From Iris pallida (lineage: Eukaryota; Streptophyta; Magnoliopsida; Asparagales; Iridaceae): a stretch of DNA of 64,000 bases. The position numbers were made by a program, and so were the translations under genes. Shown here piece by piece: positions 22,106 to 33,390 of the stretch. How positions within the stretch are numbered: position 1 is the stretch's first letter; each line of letters begins with the position of its first letter. The stretch covers positions 20,345,778 through 20,409,777 of the forward strand of contig JANAVB010031417.1 in NCBI GenBank assembly GCA_029216955.1. The letters are read 5' to 3'. The notes beneath the pieces are model-generated. The model saw nothing but the letters and a program-made list of their open reading frames with translations, was not told the DNA's origin and did not search any database.

Positions 22106-24070
22106 CTAAACCGCGGGTGGGGTCCCCTGAACATCCTCTGAAGGGGCACCCGGGGAGAGTGCAACCTCCATATCTCTGGTATCCTCAGCTCTATCCCCCT
22201 GTAGAAGGAGGGGCAGAGCAGGGGCCGCGGCCCCGTGTGGGTCCCCCTGTGGGGGAGGCTGTGCTAGTACTGCCACCCATTTAGGATTGACCTTCCACAC
22301 TCTCTCTGTCCCACCCTGTCCGCTGTCCTCACTATGTGCCTCCGTAGCCTGGCGCTTCCGACTGTACACCTGAAGTGCTAGCGCGTCTATATCTCCCTGT
22401 CTCCTGTCCTCCTGCCCCATACTCCTAGTGGTCATGGTCCTCGTCCCCACATACTCAACCATCGCTCCAGTAAGAACCTCCGTCGGAGACCCCTTATCTT
22501 CACCCGAGATGGGGGAAGAGTCTGCCTCCATATCATCCTCCATCAAGCCCACCTGGTCCACAACGGGGGAGTCATCAGCACCACCTGCCTCCTGCACTAC
22601 CTCCTCCGGCACCACCTCAGAAGCTCCCCTACGTCTACACGCACTCGGGAGATGCCCGAAGCAGGCACATGCCGGACATCTGGGGGGGACCCACTCATAC
22701 TCCACCTTCTGCATAGCGAACTGGCCAGAAGGTGTCCTGTACTTCAACTGCTCAGGCAGGTCCAACCTGGCGTCAATCTCCACAAATACCCGTGCATACA
22801 TCAGCCTAGACCTGAAAGCGGTGGCATCATCCGCCTTAATCAGCTTGCCAATGAGGCTGGCAAGTCTCATAAGGAGTGGGACACTCCAGAAGCGTACCGG
22901 GAACTCAGGAAAACGAACCCACACTGGCACAGCATTAAGCACCTCCTTCTCACACCTCAAGTCAGGGGTCCATTGCTTCAGAATAATGAGGCGGCCGTCA
23001 AACGTCCATGGCCCTCCCTGGAGTATCCGAGTCACATCTTCCGCCAACCCAAATTTAACGAAGTAGAAGCCGTTCTCCTTGGAGAAGAACTCCATGCTCC
23101 CCTTCGGCCGCCAGACTCTGTCCGCATATCATCTGATCTGTCCGTAGAAGGGCTTGCTCCCCAACACATACAGCACTAACGTGTTCTCCCAGAATGCCGT
23201 CACCTTCGCCACTTCGTCGGCTGGGAAGTCGGCGCAGAGCTCACCCCCAATCGCCATAGGTGCAACGTACTCCATCGATGCCGGCGTCTTGGCGACCCCC
23301 ACCTTGCATGCATCGGCCTAGGATACAGGCCGCGGGCCCGAACTCCGAGGAGGAGTCGTCGGAGGTGGCCTGGCACTCATGTTCGCAGCAGTAACTCTCC
23401 CTCCGATAACTGGGACAGCCGTCCCCGTCACCCCTTTCGCACGGGGCCGCCACGCAATCCTGGCGTGTCCCTCCCGTTCCCCCGAGTGTGCCTGTCCCCC
23501 CGATGGACCCGCTCTCCTGGCTATTCCCGCCCTCCTGTCCGATCCCTGCGAATAAGTTGTGCCTCTCCTAGCCTCAGGGATCTGCGATCTTTGCCCTCCT
23601 CCTCGCCGAACCCTCCGATTCTGGACCGTAGTCCAAGCCCCCTGCTCATCCTCCAATCCCGACGATGTTCTTTGGGCGGTGAACACCATCGGGGAGCCCC
23701 CGGAGGCCACCGCCGTCGAACACCCTGCCGAATCCGTGCCCGGGAGGGAAGTCACCGCCCGTAGCCCGCCCCGGCCACCCCCCCCTCCTGGGGAGGGTCG
23801 CCGGCCGCCGCCCGCCCCCGGGGGAGGGTCGCCGGACCTCCCCGGTCAACCTGCTGCGCACCAGCGCCCGCGCGGACGCGTGCAACGGCTGCCGCGCCCT
23901 TCGCCGGCGGCCCGCCGCCGCCGACCGCCACCTGCCGGTCGCCACCGACCGCCCCCGCCACCCCCTTGCCTTTCCCCCGGTCCGGGGGGCGGTTGGCCGC
24001 CTCCACGTCGCGATTAGGCGATGCCCTAGCAGAGCTAGGGTTTCCGATGTCTCCTGTAGCCGCCGCCATC

Positions 24071-24071
<1 letters not shown>
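22106..24071 (-). CDS. LINE ORF1: DUF4283-type nucleic-acid-binding protein (broken)
   Basis: The long frame 23095-22106 encodes the DUF4283 core (GFYFVKFGLAEDVTRILQGG, PWTFDGRLIILKQW) and the CCHC-type RCPACACFGHLPSACRRR. Upstream coding similarity (VTAFWENTLVLYVLG, GQIR) is separated by an in-frame TGA near 23120. Further upstream two frames (23755-23318 and 24071-23752) hold a low-complexity Arg/Gly/Pro-rich N-terminus starting MAAATGDIGNPSSARA. ORF1 proteins of plant L1 elements bind RNA and chaperone retrotransposition. At least two frame breaks make this copy unlikely to be functional. Confidence 0.85.

Positions 24072-24120
<49 letters not shown>
24071..24120. repeat. (TA)n microsatellite at LINE 5' end
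   Basis: About 25 TA units. The small IYIYIY frames read through it are artefacts. Confidence 0.95.
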
Positions 24121-24122
<2 letters not shown>

Positions 24123-24929
24123 CCGAAAAGTCAACAGAACTATACTGAACCCACCCACCCACCCCCCACCCCCAAAAAAAAGCCTAAAGTAGGTCCCCAC
24201 CCACCCCGGGAATATATTAGACACAACATGCTCCAAAATAGAGAAGGACACGCCAAAATTAATGTTGTGTTTGTGTCACCAAATTAATATCATGTCATCT
24301 AGGTTGCATAAATACTCTTCTGAAGGACCGTATCCGTGTCTATCACGTATCCTACACGAAACATCCTCGACACTAACGTGTCTAGCTCCAAAGAAACCAA
24401 AACTTGGTTGAAAGTTTTTGAAAGTGATTATGCATGGTGGTGTTCATGCCAAACATATTTGAAATATGAGGTAAGTAATTTCTTTGTTAAAATTTTCCCA
24501 TATCTTTTTGAAACCAAGTTAATATTCCAATCATGCATGAATACATGTTATTAACATCTAATGGACGATGCATGTTCAAGTCACGCAAGCAAACTCTTCA
24601 TATATATGAGGGTAAGGTTGCATGCATGTTCACCCTCCCCATACCATGTGTAGCAGGAGCCTCATGGCACTAGGATGCCCAAAATATAGCCTATTGGCAC
24701 TATGATGCCCAAAATATAGCCTATTCACACCATATCCTACAAGTTTCTAGAAATGCAGTATTGCGAACCCGTATCTCTGACATAGCGTGTCATATGTACT
24801 TGTGCCCATGGAATGTAGCTTTGTGCCAAAAATGCAGCTCATGCAATGTCATCAACAAAAACAAAACCTCTTACATCTTCAATCGTCACTCTCACACCAG
24901 CACCAGCACTATCCGCATCGGAAATTATA
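24121..24929. other. Duplicated intronic sequence, counterpart of 28680-29420
   Basis: Matches the right copy from ACCGAAAA(G/C)TCAACAGAACTATA through the GTGCATGTTCAAGTCACG and CATAGCGTGTCATATGTACT segments. The phrase GGCACTA(G/T)GATGCCCAAAATATAGCCTATT is repeated in tandem at 24666-24725 in this copy only. Confidence 0.75.
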
Positions 24930-24967
24930 ACCACTTCCCAGAACATCCTTCACTGTCTCCATCGTAC
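24930..24967 (-). pseudogene. GEM-like exon 2, left copy, truncated
   Basis: An acceptor TTTTGTAG (24968-24975, minus) is followed by about 37 bases matching exon 2 of the right copy (GTACGA, GAAGGATGTTCTGGGAAG). The rest of the exon and about 240 bp beyond it are missing relative to 29345-29640. The break lies in AACCACT/CCACCTTCCC, a short microhomology suggesting end-joining deletion. Confidence 0.7.
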
Positions 24968-25069
24968 CTACAAAATCCCCAAATTACAAATCACCCAAAT
25001 TCCCAAATAAAATTCCCAGAAAAACTAAAAACCAAGAAAAGAAAGGGATAGATGAGAATCATAACGTAC

Positions 25070-25252
25070 TTTTGGACTCCTCCGGAGGAATCTCATTCAG
25101 CAGATCGCGGCTCCAAGTAACGGACTTGTGATCTGATGCCGGTGCCGACGAAGGAGGAGCAGGAATCTCCTGGTATCCACCTTCTGCTTTTACTTTGGTT
25201 CCCTGAGCAAGCCTTCCCATAGCAGCTTCAGCAACAATTGGTCCTGTTTTCA
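25070..25252 (-). pseudogene. Chimeric GEM-like exon (5' half exon 3 fused to 3' half exon 1)
   Basis: On the minus strand, the exon-3 acceptor (TTCCAG, 25253-25258) leads into [19 protein letters not shown] and AEGGY. Without leaving the frame this joins ASDHKSVTWSRDLLNEIPPEE, which belongs to exon 1, ending at that exon's own donor (GTACGT, 25065-25069). This is the junction of a tandem duplication: the right copy is truncated inside exon 3 and the left copy inside exon 1. The junction is in frame and keeps both splice signals, so a transcript could include it as one exon. Whether it is expressed is unknown. Confidence 0.75.
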
Positions 25253-25599
25253 CTGGAATAAAGAAGAAATATAATACTACCACACTATGATACTGTAGAT
25301 GCTATATGCAGAAGAAGAAAAGGATCTATAGGAAAAAAGTGAGCAATAACTAAATATTACTACATTACTCAAAAAAAAAGAGCTAAGCTAACTATCAGTA
25401 CATAAATAACAAATGTAACAAAGCCAATACTGCTGGCAAAAATATGTTTTCATAAGTTAATCTCTACTCCAGACGATTGATTTAAGCAAGTAACAAGCAT
25501 GAGTGCTATATAGGATAATGAGAATCAGGCATATGTTATATTATAAAATCAACATCAAATCCTCTATCCCAAGCCTTCATGAAGTAAGGGTATCCTGGA

Positions 25600-27087
25600 T
25601 ACAATAACAAAAGCCTTTGTCCCAAATATTTGGTATCGGTTTTTGAATCCTCTTCCATTCGGCTATGTGGCTTATTTCCGATATAATGCGTCCATATCCT
25701 TCTTTAACACTTCAAACTATGTTCATGTAGGCCTCCATTAACTACCACGTTATCGCTCCTCTTTACGGGAGCATCTATTAGTCTGTGTTGCACATGTCCA
25801 AACCATCTAAATAGATTTTCTATCATCTTGTCATCAATTGGAGTCATCTCTTCCTACAGATACACTCATTTCTTAACATATCCTTTCATATATCGTTACT
25901 CATTTATCTTAATATTCCCATTTTGGCTAAACTAACTTTTTGGACATGTTTCTTAATTGTCTAACACCTCGATCCATAAAGTATAGCCGATCTTGTAGCA
26001 GTCTTGTAGAATTTTCTTTCAACTTTAGAGCCATGTTGTACTGGGCACTAGGCGAGACGACAATCCACCACTGCCTCGCCTAGGCATGCCTAGGCGTCCG
26101 CCCAGGACACACTGCTATTTTGCAGAAAAATCTACAGTTATGTATATTACTATTATTACACAGTTGCTATTTTCCAAAAAAAAAAAAAGAAGAAGAAGAA
26201 GCAAAAAAATGACAAGCATAAAAAAAACAGAACTAGCAGCAAATTGGATAGCAAAAGAAGAAGATGATGAAGATAAAACAGAAGTAACAAAAAAACAAAA
26301 CCAGCAAAAAATACCTGACTTCCAACCGCCTATAATTTTCCTTGGTCGACCCTAGACGGGCGCCCAGGCACGCCAGGCGAGAATCACCTAACCCAGAAAA
26401 AAAAATTCCTAGGTCGGGACGAGCTTTCTCCTACCTGCACGTCTAGGCCGCCTAGGAGTCGCCTGTGACAACATAGCTTTAGAGGTATCTTGCGACCATA
26501 AAGTACTCCATAAGCACTTCTCCACTTCAACCATCATATTTTAACTGATTAATTATATGCATAACATCGCTTCAATATCTCCATTATGATGAATGATTGA
26601 TCTTAAATATTGAAATATATCATTCTTAGGTGTCTTTTGTCCGTCTATGGACTCCCCTCCCATTTCTCATTGACTTCGGGTTGAAATTTATTTCATATGC
26701 TTTGTTTTTTGTTCAACTAATTATAAATTCCTTAGATTCCAAAGTTTTTCTAAACGCTTCTATTTTAGCATCTAATTTTCTAGGCTTTCATCAACCAATA
26801 CAAATATCATCAGCAAACATTATACTCCATGGAACCTCCTCCTGAATATGTCTAGTTATTTCACCCATAACTACTGCAAAAATTTAAGAACTCGATGTTG
26901 ATTCTTGATGTAAGCCAATGGTAATAAGGAACGATTTACTATCTCTAAAAGTTCGCACAGTTATCGTAACTCTATCATACATTACTTAATATTCTCAATA
27001 TAACTACTAAGAACTTTTTTATTATACAAATCCTACTACATATCTTTCTAGGAACTCAATTTTAAGCCTTTTCTAAGTCAATAAAAA

Positions 27088-27131
<44 letters not shown>

Positions 27132-27200
27132 AAATTTTCCATTTGTCTTTTTAAGGACGATATCTTGGATACCACTTCAAAATACATGTTTTGGAAAACT
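25600..27200 (-). mobile_element. RTE-type LINE relic (right copy), interrupted by a MITE
   Basis: Same relic as 10680-17580. In this copy the minus-strand active site still reads MFADDI near 26800-26830, followed by GDIE- and RSAS-like remnants. It is interrupted at 26031-26476 by a hAT-like element and contains a (TA)n tract at 27091-27128. Confidence 0.72.
26031..26476. mobile_element. hAT-like non-autonomous element (446 bp)
   Basis: Flanked by a perfect 8-bp target duplication CTTTAGAG (26023-26030 and 26477-26484). Terminal inverted repeats start CCATGTTGT and (reverse strand) CTATGTTGTC. Subterminal regions are rich in CCTAGGCG-type GC motifs and the centre is A-rich. It is absent from the homologous left copy near 16890, which gives an independent empty site. 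An 8-bp duplication is the hAT hallmark. Confidence 0.85.
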
Positions 27201-27473
27201 TACTTTAGGAAAGGACAGAAGAAAAGGTACTACAATTTTTGATGATCCAGACAAACCTACCTCATGGGCCTTCCAACATCCATGTGCATAGCAACACGCT
27301 TTTGGAGCATGCTATAGTAAATTGACAAATTGTTACCAACTAAATAAATGTTAATGTTTCCCAGAGCTTACAAACTATTTTCATTTCCTAAACCATTAGC
27401 CTGGCCAAATTATCCACTTTCTACAACTAGATAAACTCTAGTGATAATCTAAATAAAACTTGTAAAAAAAACC

Positions 27474-27640
27474 ACCAAGGGGGTGGTCTACTGGTAATGC
27501 TAGTAAGGTGGGGGAGGAGAGGGCGTTAGAATCCTAGCCTATAGTCTTGAACTGTCTTGTGGAGAAAAAGACAGCTGTAACTCCCAAGAAGAAAGTTCAA
27601 ATGCCACATCAACTGTTGCTTTCGGGAGCAATTTTGCGGG
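27474..27640 (+). mobile_element. SINE-like insertion, right copy only
   Basis: A segment starting near GGGGGTGGTCTACTGGTAATG resembles a tRNA-derived box A, and GTTAGAATCC/GTTCAAATGCC resemble a decayed box B. It has no counterpart in the left duplicated copy. There is no clear poly(A) or target duplication, so the assignment is tentative. Confidence 0.4.
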
Positions 27641-29567
27641 GAAGAGTGCAGTTAGACCAATCAAATTGCCAGAAGTGCAGAAACTACCTCCGTATACAAC
27701 ATGGATTTTTTTGGACAGGTATCCACGAGAATATTCCATACACCATTTTTACATGCATCACAAAGTAGTGGCATGTAAATTTGCCTGTACACAGTTAAAA
27801 AAAGAGCAAATAATATGGTAGGTACAATATTTCTTCCTATTTTTGGTATATTAATGTCATTGTATTCACTATCTAGTAGGTAACATTATTGTTCTTATGT
27901 GTAATATATAAATTCGCTAACAGCATAAGTAAACTAGAAAACAGTGGCAGATCAGATACAACCCTTCGTTTTTTTTGTTATTGCTTATTATATATTGTAG
28001 GATTTATCTACTGTGTCTTGTTCCTGAAACTTTTGTGGGAACTAAGGTTTGAGTAATTATGTTAATTGTTAAACAGAATACTGAGACTTTGTAAATAGTT
28101 TTTTTTCCTTCCAATAATTCTGTTACTGTTTCGTTAGTTTGTTTGCTGTTTGACTCCAAAATCTTCTGTGTTAAATCTTGAAGCACTCAAATATATTGAC
28201 ATCACCATATAGATCCTTAATCAATTAACCACAATGAGGATTCTCCAAATCTACAAGTGGTATAATAAATTGATATTGCAATATTTATCCTTATAAGACG
28301 GCTTACGAGAAGAAAACTAACAACACTTAAGGTGAGTCCATAAGAGAGCATACCTTGTGTTCATATCGGTTGTGGATAAATTCTACGGCTAGGAAACAAG
28401 GACACCCAAAAAACAAAACAATGTGGGTACGTGTCACATTGTGTCGGGGCACATACGGGCAAACTGTAAATTCTTTTGAGGGGGGCGGAATACTTTAACC
28501 TAAAATTCAGGGGAACATGATGAAAAGGTTATACAAAAAAATTATTAAAAAAGGTGTATAGTGAGAATTGAATTCAAGCTCCTTGTTGTCTTAGCATTAG
28601 TTTATCACTTGGGATACAATCTAGTTGTGAATAATTAAACAAGTTATCAAAAATTATAGGAAACAACTGACATTATATGTATAAAACCGAAAACTCAACA
28701 GAACTATATAAAGAAAACCGAAAACTCAACCCCCACCCGGGCCTAAGGTAGGTTAACATGCTCCAAAAAAGAGAAGGACCCACCAAATTACGTGTTTGTG
28801 ACACCTAATTCATATCATGTCATCTAGGTTGCATAGATACTCTTATGGAGGACTGTATACGTATCTATCATGTATCCTACACAAAACCTCCTCGACACTA
28901 ATGTGTCAGCTCCAAAGAAACCAAAACATGGTTGAAAGTGGCTGAAAGCGATTATGCATGGTGGCGTTCATGCCAAACATATTTGAAATATGAGGAAGTA
29001 ATTTCTTTGTTACAAAACTTCACTATATCTTTTTGAAACCTAGTTAATATCCCAATCATGCATAAATACAGCTGTCATTAACATCTAATGGAGGATGCAA
29101 GTTCGAGTCACGAGAACACTCTCCATATATATATGAGTGTAAGCAGGAGCCTCGTGGCACTAGGATGCACAAAATATAGCCTATCCACACCATATCCTAC
29201 AATTTTCTAGAAATGTAGTATTGGGAACCCATATCTCTGACCTAGCGTGTCATATGTACTCGTGTCCATGGAATGTAGCTTTGTGCCAAACATGCAGTTC
29301 ATGCAATGTCGTCAACAAAAACAAAACCTCTTACATCTCCGATCGTCACTCTCACACCAGCACCAGCACTATCCACATCTGACATTATAACCACTCCACC
29401 GATGCCACCATCATAATTGTAAGGGATTGTAAACATTTTGTCGTTTCTACAGCCATCCTCAGCATCGCCATTTGTTCTTTTTAGGGGTTTGATGAAAATT
29501 TTCAAACAGATACAAACAAAATCGCAGAAACTCTAAAAATGGAAAAGGACAATAAAAAGAAACTCAC

Positions 29568-29933
29568 AATGTTGCCACGTGTTTCTTCCAAGCCTCAGCC
29601 TTCTTCTTCGTCGTCTCGCCGATCTTCTCCCTCCACCTTCCCAGAACGTCCTTCGCTGTCGTACCTACAAAATCCCCACATTACAAATCACCCAAAATTC
29701 CCAAATAAAATTCCCAAAAAATTAAAAACCAAGAAAAGAAAGGGATCGATGAGAAAACCGTAAAGTACTTTCGGACTCCTCCGGAGGAATCTCATTCGGC
29801 AGATCGCGGCTCCAAGTGACGGACTTGTGATCCGACGACCGCGCCGGCGAGGGCTTGGGTTCGGCGGAGGGAGGGGGCTCTTCCGGCTGATCGCCGTCCG
29901 ATCCGGCGTTTTGGGTTCAACTGCCGGTTCCAT
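29568..29933 (-). pseudogene. GEM-like gene exons 1 and 2, right copy
   Basis: Exon 1 is 29769-29933: ATG at 29931-29933 (MEPAVEPKTPD), donor A|GTACTT. Exon 2 is 29568-29664: acceptor TTTTGTAG, donor TT|GTGAGT, encoding TTAKDVLGRWREKIGETTKK and AEAWKKHVATL. These match the N-terminal region of plant GEM-like GRAM proteins. Within exon 1 the ATG frame and the conserved SSDHKSVTWSRDLPNEIPPEE frame differ by one base, and a TGA lies upstream in the conserved frame. By my splice calls exon 2 also joins exon 3 one base out of phase. The gene head is therefore probably a pseudogene, unless the sequence has an indel error. Related proteins act downstream of hormone and epidermal patterning signals; function here is not assigned. 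Confidence 0.7.
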
Positions 29934-30149
29934 CGCTTTCCCGGCCGACGGATTCTTGATTTGGTCTTTTTTTTCTTTCCTTTTTTTTGGTGTTCGAGGA
30001 AGGTCCGGTAGTCTTTCTTGAAATGGAATTTGAGGACAACAGCGCCAGAAAGGAGCAGGGACACACAGTTTTTGAATCGGCGCTTTGGGTTCTGGTCAAC
30101 CGTTTTGCAAATCCGTGAGAAATTATTGTGTTCCGGACTCACCAAGTGA

Positions 30150-30615
30150 AGATAGTGAATGGTGACTCCGACCACTAATTTCTTGACACTTAGTATAATA
30201 TTTGATATAAAAAAATTAAAAAAATCATTTAGCATATAATTATTAAAAAAAATTATTTCAAAAATGCTAAAAGAAATGATGATGCTATTAGCACTCCTAA
30301 AATGTTATTCGACACTCTTAATTTTTTAACATTCAAATTCTAAATTTATCCATACATTAATATTATTAGCACTCCTAAAATATCATCCTACATTTCTCTC
30401 TCCATCCATACACAAATTAATATCATATTTAATGTAGGAGTAGATTTAAAATTTGAATGTTAAAAAAATTAAAGAAGAATATCGAATGACATTATATGAG
30501 TGCTAATAGCAGCACCCTAAAAAATTTGACCTAAAAAATAAGAGAAATGTAGTGATATAATGGATTATGTCAAGTGTCAACAAATTAGTGGCCGGGCTCA
30601 TCATTCATTATTGTC
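30150..30615. mobile_element. Nested foldback elements with long inverted termini
   Basis: The outer inverted repeat pairs CCACTAATTTCTTGACACTT (about 30170-30189) with AAGTGTCAACAAATTAGTGG (about 30572-30591) and extends roughly 45 bp. An inner foldback of about 250 bp pairs GCTATTAGCACTCCTAAAATG (near 30273) with ...GAGTGCTAATAGC (near 30500) and, further in, TTTTTTAACATTCAAATT with AATTTGAATGTTAAAAAAATT. The arrangement suggests one MITE inserted into another. Target duplications were not resolved. Confidence 0.65.
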
Positions 30616-31650
30616 ACATGGTGAGATCGGACTATCCAATAATGTGAAACCCATATCCTGTGATTATTTAATTAAATGGTGATTTATCATTATTATTATT
30701 AGTATTTCCAAAATTATTATTATTATTATTATTATTAAATATTTTTGGAGTACAAATGATTTCGAAAATAATAATAACAAGGATCTTTGAGTTCAGACCC
30801 AGACCCGAATCCGAATCCAGACCCAGACCTGAGCCCAATTCCTTTCTTTTAAATCTGATTTTGATTTGGTTAATCATTATTAATATATAAAATAATAATA
30901 ATAATAATAAATATCTCAGCTGGTGTAAGCCCCCTAAATTTCAGGGTTTATTTTTATTTTTCTGAATGAATTATTATCGATAAATATTTTATTCATTTAA
31001 TTGTTTTGATCATTTATGTGCCTTTCCGTAACTTTGACTTCTGGAGCGTCAGGGATACCAATCTCTGTAAACTCTCTTCACGAGTTTTGAAGTAGGCAAG
31101 ATTATCTTCCTGTTGATATATCGTGTCCCACTTGAACTCGTTCCCTTGTGCTCTTTTTGTATCGCACAAGTTCGGGTCAACTTAGACCGATTAATCATTC
31201 AATAATTATTCCCACTTTTATTTTTTATCGTCGTTTGCACGTCACCGTGACTTTTAATTTAGGAGCACGAGACCAGTCGTTTTCCCAGAACCAACTTCTC
31301 ATGAATGATCTACTCGAGACGCTCTTCACCCATGACCTTCGTGTCCCACTCAGACACTCCATTTTGTGCTTCATTTTCTTCGCACAACTTCCGGGTCAAT
31401 TTAGGCCGATTTATTTTCTACCGTGAAACCTGATTTATTTTCCAATTTAATTTCGGGACCCGACATCGACCCAACCTGTCAACCCGAAGTATAGACGTGG
31501 CCCACATGAAGCCTACTACCCCCATAAAACTTGTGTCCCATTTATTGGAGTTCCCGTATATTATTTATTTTCCCGTGATTATAAATATCCATTTTTAATT
31601 TAATTATTGCCCCCGGTTCGATTTTGACCCAATCCGGCTCGACCGAACCC
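30616..31650. other. Intergenic, low-complexity ATT repeats
   Basis: No gene. It has short (ATT)n tracts (30685-30735, 30893-30910) and a GACCCAGACCCGAATCC simple repeat near 30797-30832. The stretch 31016-31045 (GTGCCTTTCCGTAAC) weakly resembles the 5' end of the gypsy LTR at 60039 and may be where the next LTR-like block begins. Confidence 0.4.
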
Positions 31651-31760
31651 GAACCCAAGCTCCATATTGTTCTTTCATGACTGTCCAAATACCCCGCATA
31701 ATTTTCCTATTTTTTCTATTTTAAAAATCTATTTTTTCTTCTCTCTCCACTTTACAAATA

Positions 31761-31762
<2 letters not shown>

Positions 31763-31838
<76 letters not shown>
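31763..31838. repeat. (TA)n microsatellite
   Basis: About 38 TA units, within LTR-like block A upstream of its CT-rich leader. Confidence 0.95.
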
Positions 31839-31841
<3 letters not shown>

Positions 31842-32944
31842 TACTCTCTCTCCCCAAACAAACACCACCTTACCCCCTCTCTCTTTACAGCTCACAGCAC
31901 CCCCCCTTCCCTCTCTCTCATCCAGCACACAACACCCCTTGGCCGACCTCTTTCTCGCTCCCCCTCTCATTCAAATATCAACTCTCTCTCACTCTATTAT
32001 ATACAAACACACACCTACATGCATCTCTCTCCCCCTCTATTATTAACAACACACAGCCACCACCATTACACTCCTTCACTCGACCTCCTCCCCGGCCGAG
32101 CGCCGCCGGCCACCACCCCGGCGAGCTCAGCCCCGACCACCGAGCTCCTCCATCTTCTCCTCCTCCTCCTCTTCAATAATGTCACCACCATCACCATGGT
32201 CTTCACCACCACCACTTCACCAAGCCGCACCACCACCTCCGCCCTCGTCGAGGCCGCGCCACCGCCGACCTCGTCAGGCCGCTCTCGCCACAGCCGCCGC
32301 AGCTGCTGCACCTGGCCGCGCGCCACCAGCGCACAGCAGCAGCTGCTGCACGCATGCAGGCGCGCACGCGCGCGCGCGCGCGGGCCTCCGTCGTGCGCCG
32401 CTGCGCGGGCCGCCGTGGCCTCCTGGCTGTGCGCCCCACTCCGACGAGCAGCCCCCTGACGGCCACCGTCCTCCGGGACGCGCCGTCGAGACGATTCGTG
32501 CGTTTCGCACGAAGTTCCGTCGTGACGCGCGCGGGATTGATTCAGAATTTACGTTCCGTCGCAGCAACTTCGCGCACGTTTTCCCGCAAATCCGACCGTT
32601 GGATCGGCAATTTCTTCGCTCCGTCGCAATCTCGGTATATAGCACTTCACTCCTGTCAATTTTCGTCCGTTAATTTTATCGTTTGATACCTCAAAACTGG
32701 CCACCAAGTTGACGTTTTAAATTGAACTGTTTTTGGACAGTTTTGTGACGCCAACTTCGCAGGTTCGTATCTTCGTCGTCGCAGCTCCGTTTTGCGTGCC
32801 GTCAGTTCCGGTGCACAGCTGGTATAACCCTCTTCCTGCATCCTTTAGGTTTCGTTTCATTATAAGTACGTTCGGTTGGTCGAATTCGACGCCAAAGTTG
32901 GCCGTCCGAATTCTTTAATTTGCACTTGTTAAATTCCACTTTTG

Positions 32945-33390
32945 AACCCGGGACTCCGGATTCAATTTCTGACACCACCAGTAGACTCGTGGCGTCGTTC
33001 TGGCATGTTTTTATATAAAGTTTGCTTGATTTAGAGAACGTGGGCCCTGGCACGCATTTCGGTGCAAAGCGGGTCCCACTTTTCGAGTCAACGGGTCACT
33101 TTGAGATCGGCTCATCGGAATCCAGTTTCGGATATACCGTTAAGTTCGTATCATCATTCTGGACTCGTTGACATATAATTTGCTGAGTTTTGAAGACATT
33201 TGCTCCGGCACGCATTTCCGTGCAAACCGGATACCAAGTGTCGTGCCAACGTATCATTTTGAGATCGGCACATTGGAATTCCATTTTGGACATACCGTTG
33301 GGTTCGTATCATCATTCTGAATTCGTGGACATATAATTTGCTAGATTTTGTAGACTTCTATTCCGACACGCTTTTCGGTGCAAGTGTGTC
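32945..33390. repeat. Three diverged tandem repeats of about 160 bp in block A
   Basis: The phrases TTCGTATCATCATTCTG(G/A)A, GACATATAATTTGCT and CGGCACGCATTTCCGTGCA recur with a period of 160 between 33102 and 33390. An older, more diverged unit begins near 32945 (GGCACGCATTTCGGTGCA at about 33050). Confidence 0.8.

Larger units (their letters stand above)
18503..24071 (-). mobile_element. Near full-length L1-type LINE
   Basis: A 5.6-kb element on the minus strand. It starts at about 24071 and has ORF1 (about 24071-22106), ORF2 (22105-18575), a 70-bp 3' UTR and a poly(A) of eight bases (18502-18509), followed by a (TA)n tract. Both ends sit in (TA)n (18474-18501 and 24071-24120). The uninserted right copy near 28670-28690 reads ACATTATATGTATAAAACCG, so the element entered a TA-rich site and the repeats probably include its target duplication. 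Reading frames are open over long stretches but carry several lesions. Confidence 0.9.
25195..29933 (-). repeat. Right unit of the GEM-like tandem duplication
   Basis: Reading from low to high coordinates: 25195-25880 matches 10262-10996, 25880-28680 matches 16759-18473, 28680-29345 matches 24121-24930, and 29640-29830 matches 24945-25190. The left unit is about three times longer because it received the copia element and the LINE. The right unit has its own insertion (26031-26476) and a SINE-like piece near 27475. Confidence 0.85.

Noticed and set aside
32019..32673. Overlapping Pro/Arg/Ala-rich frames on both strands
   Set aside because: GC-rich low-complexity sequence in an LTR-like block; open in several frames at once, no domain seen.
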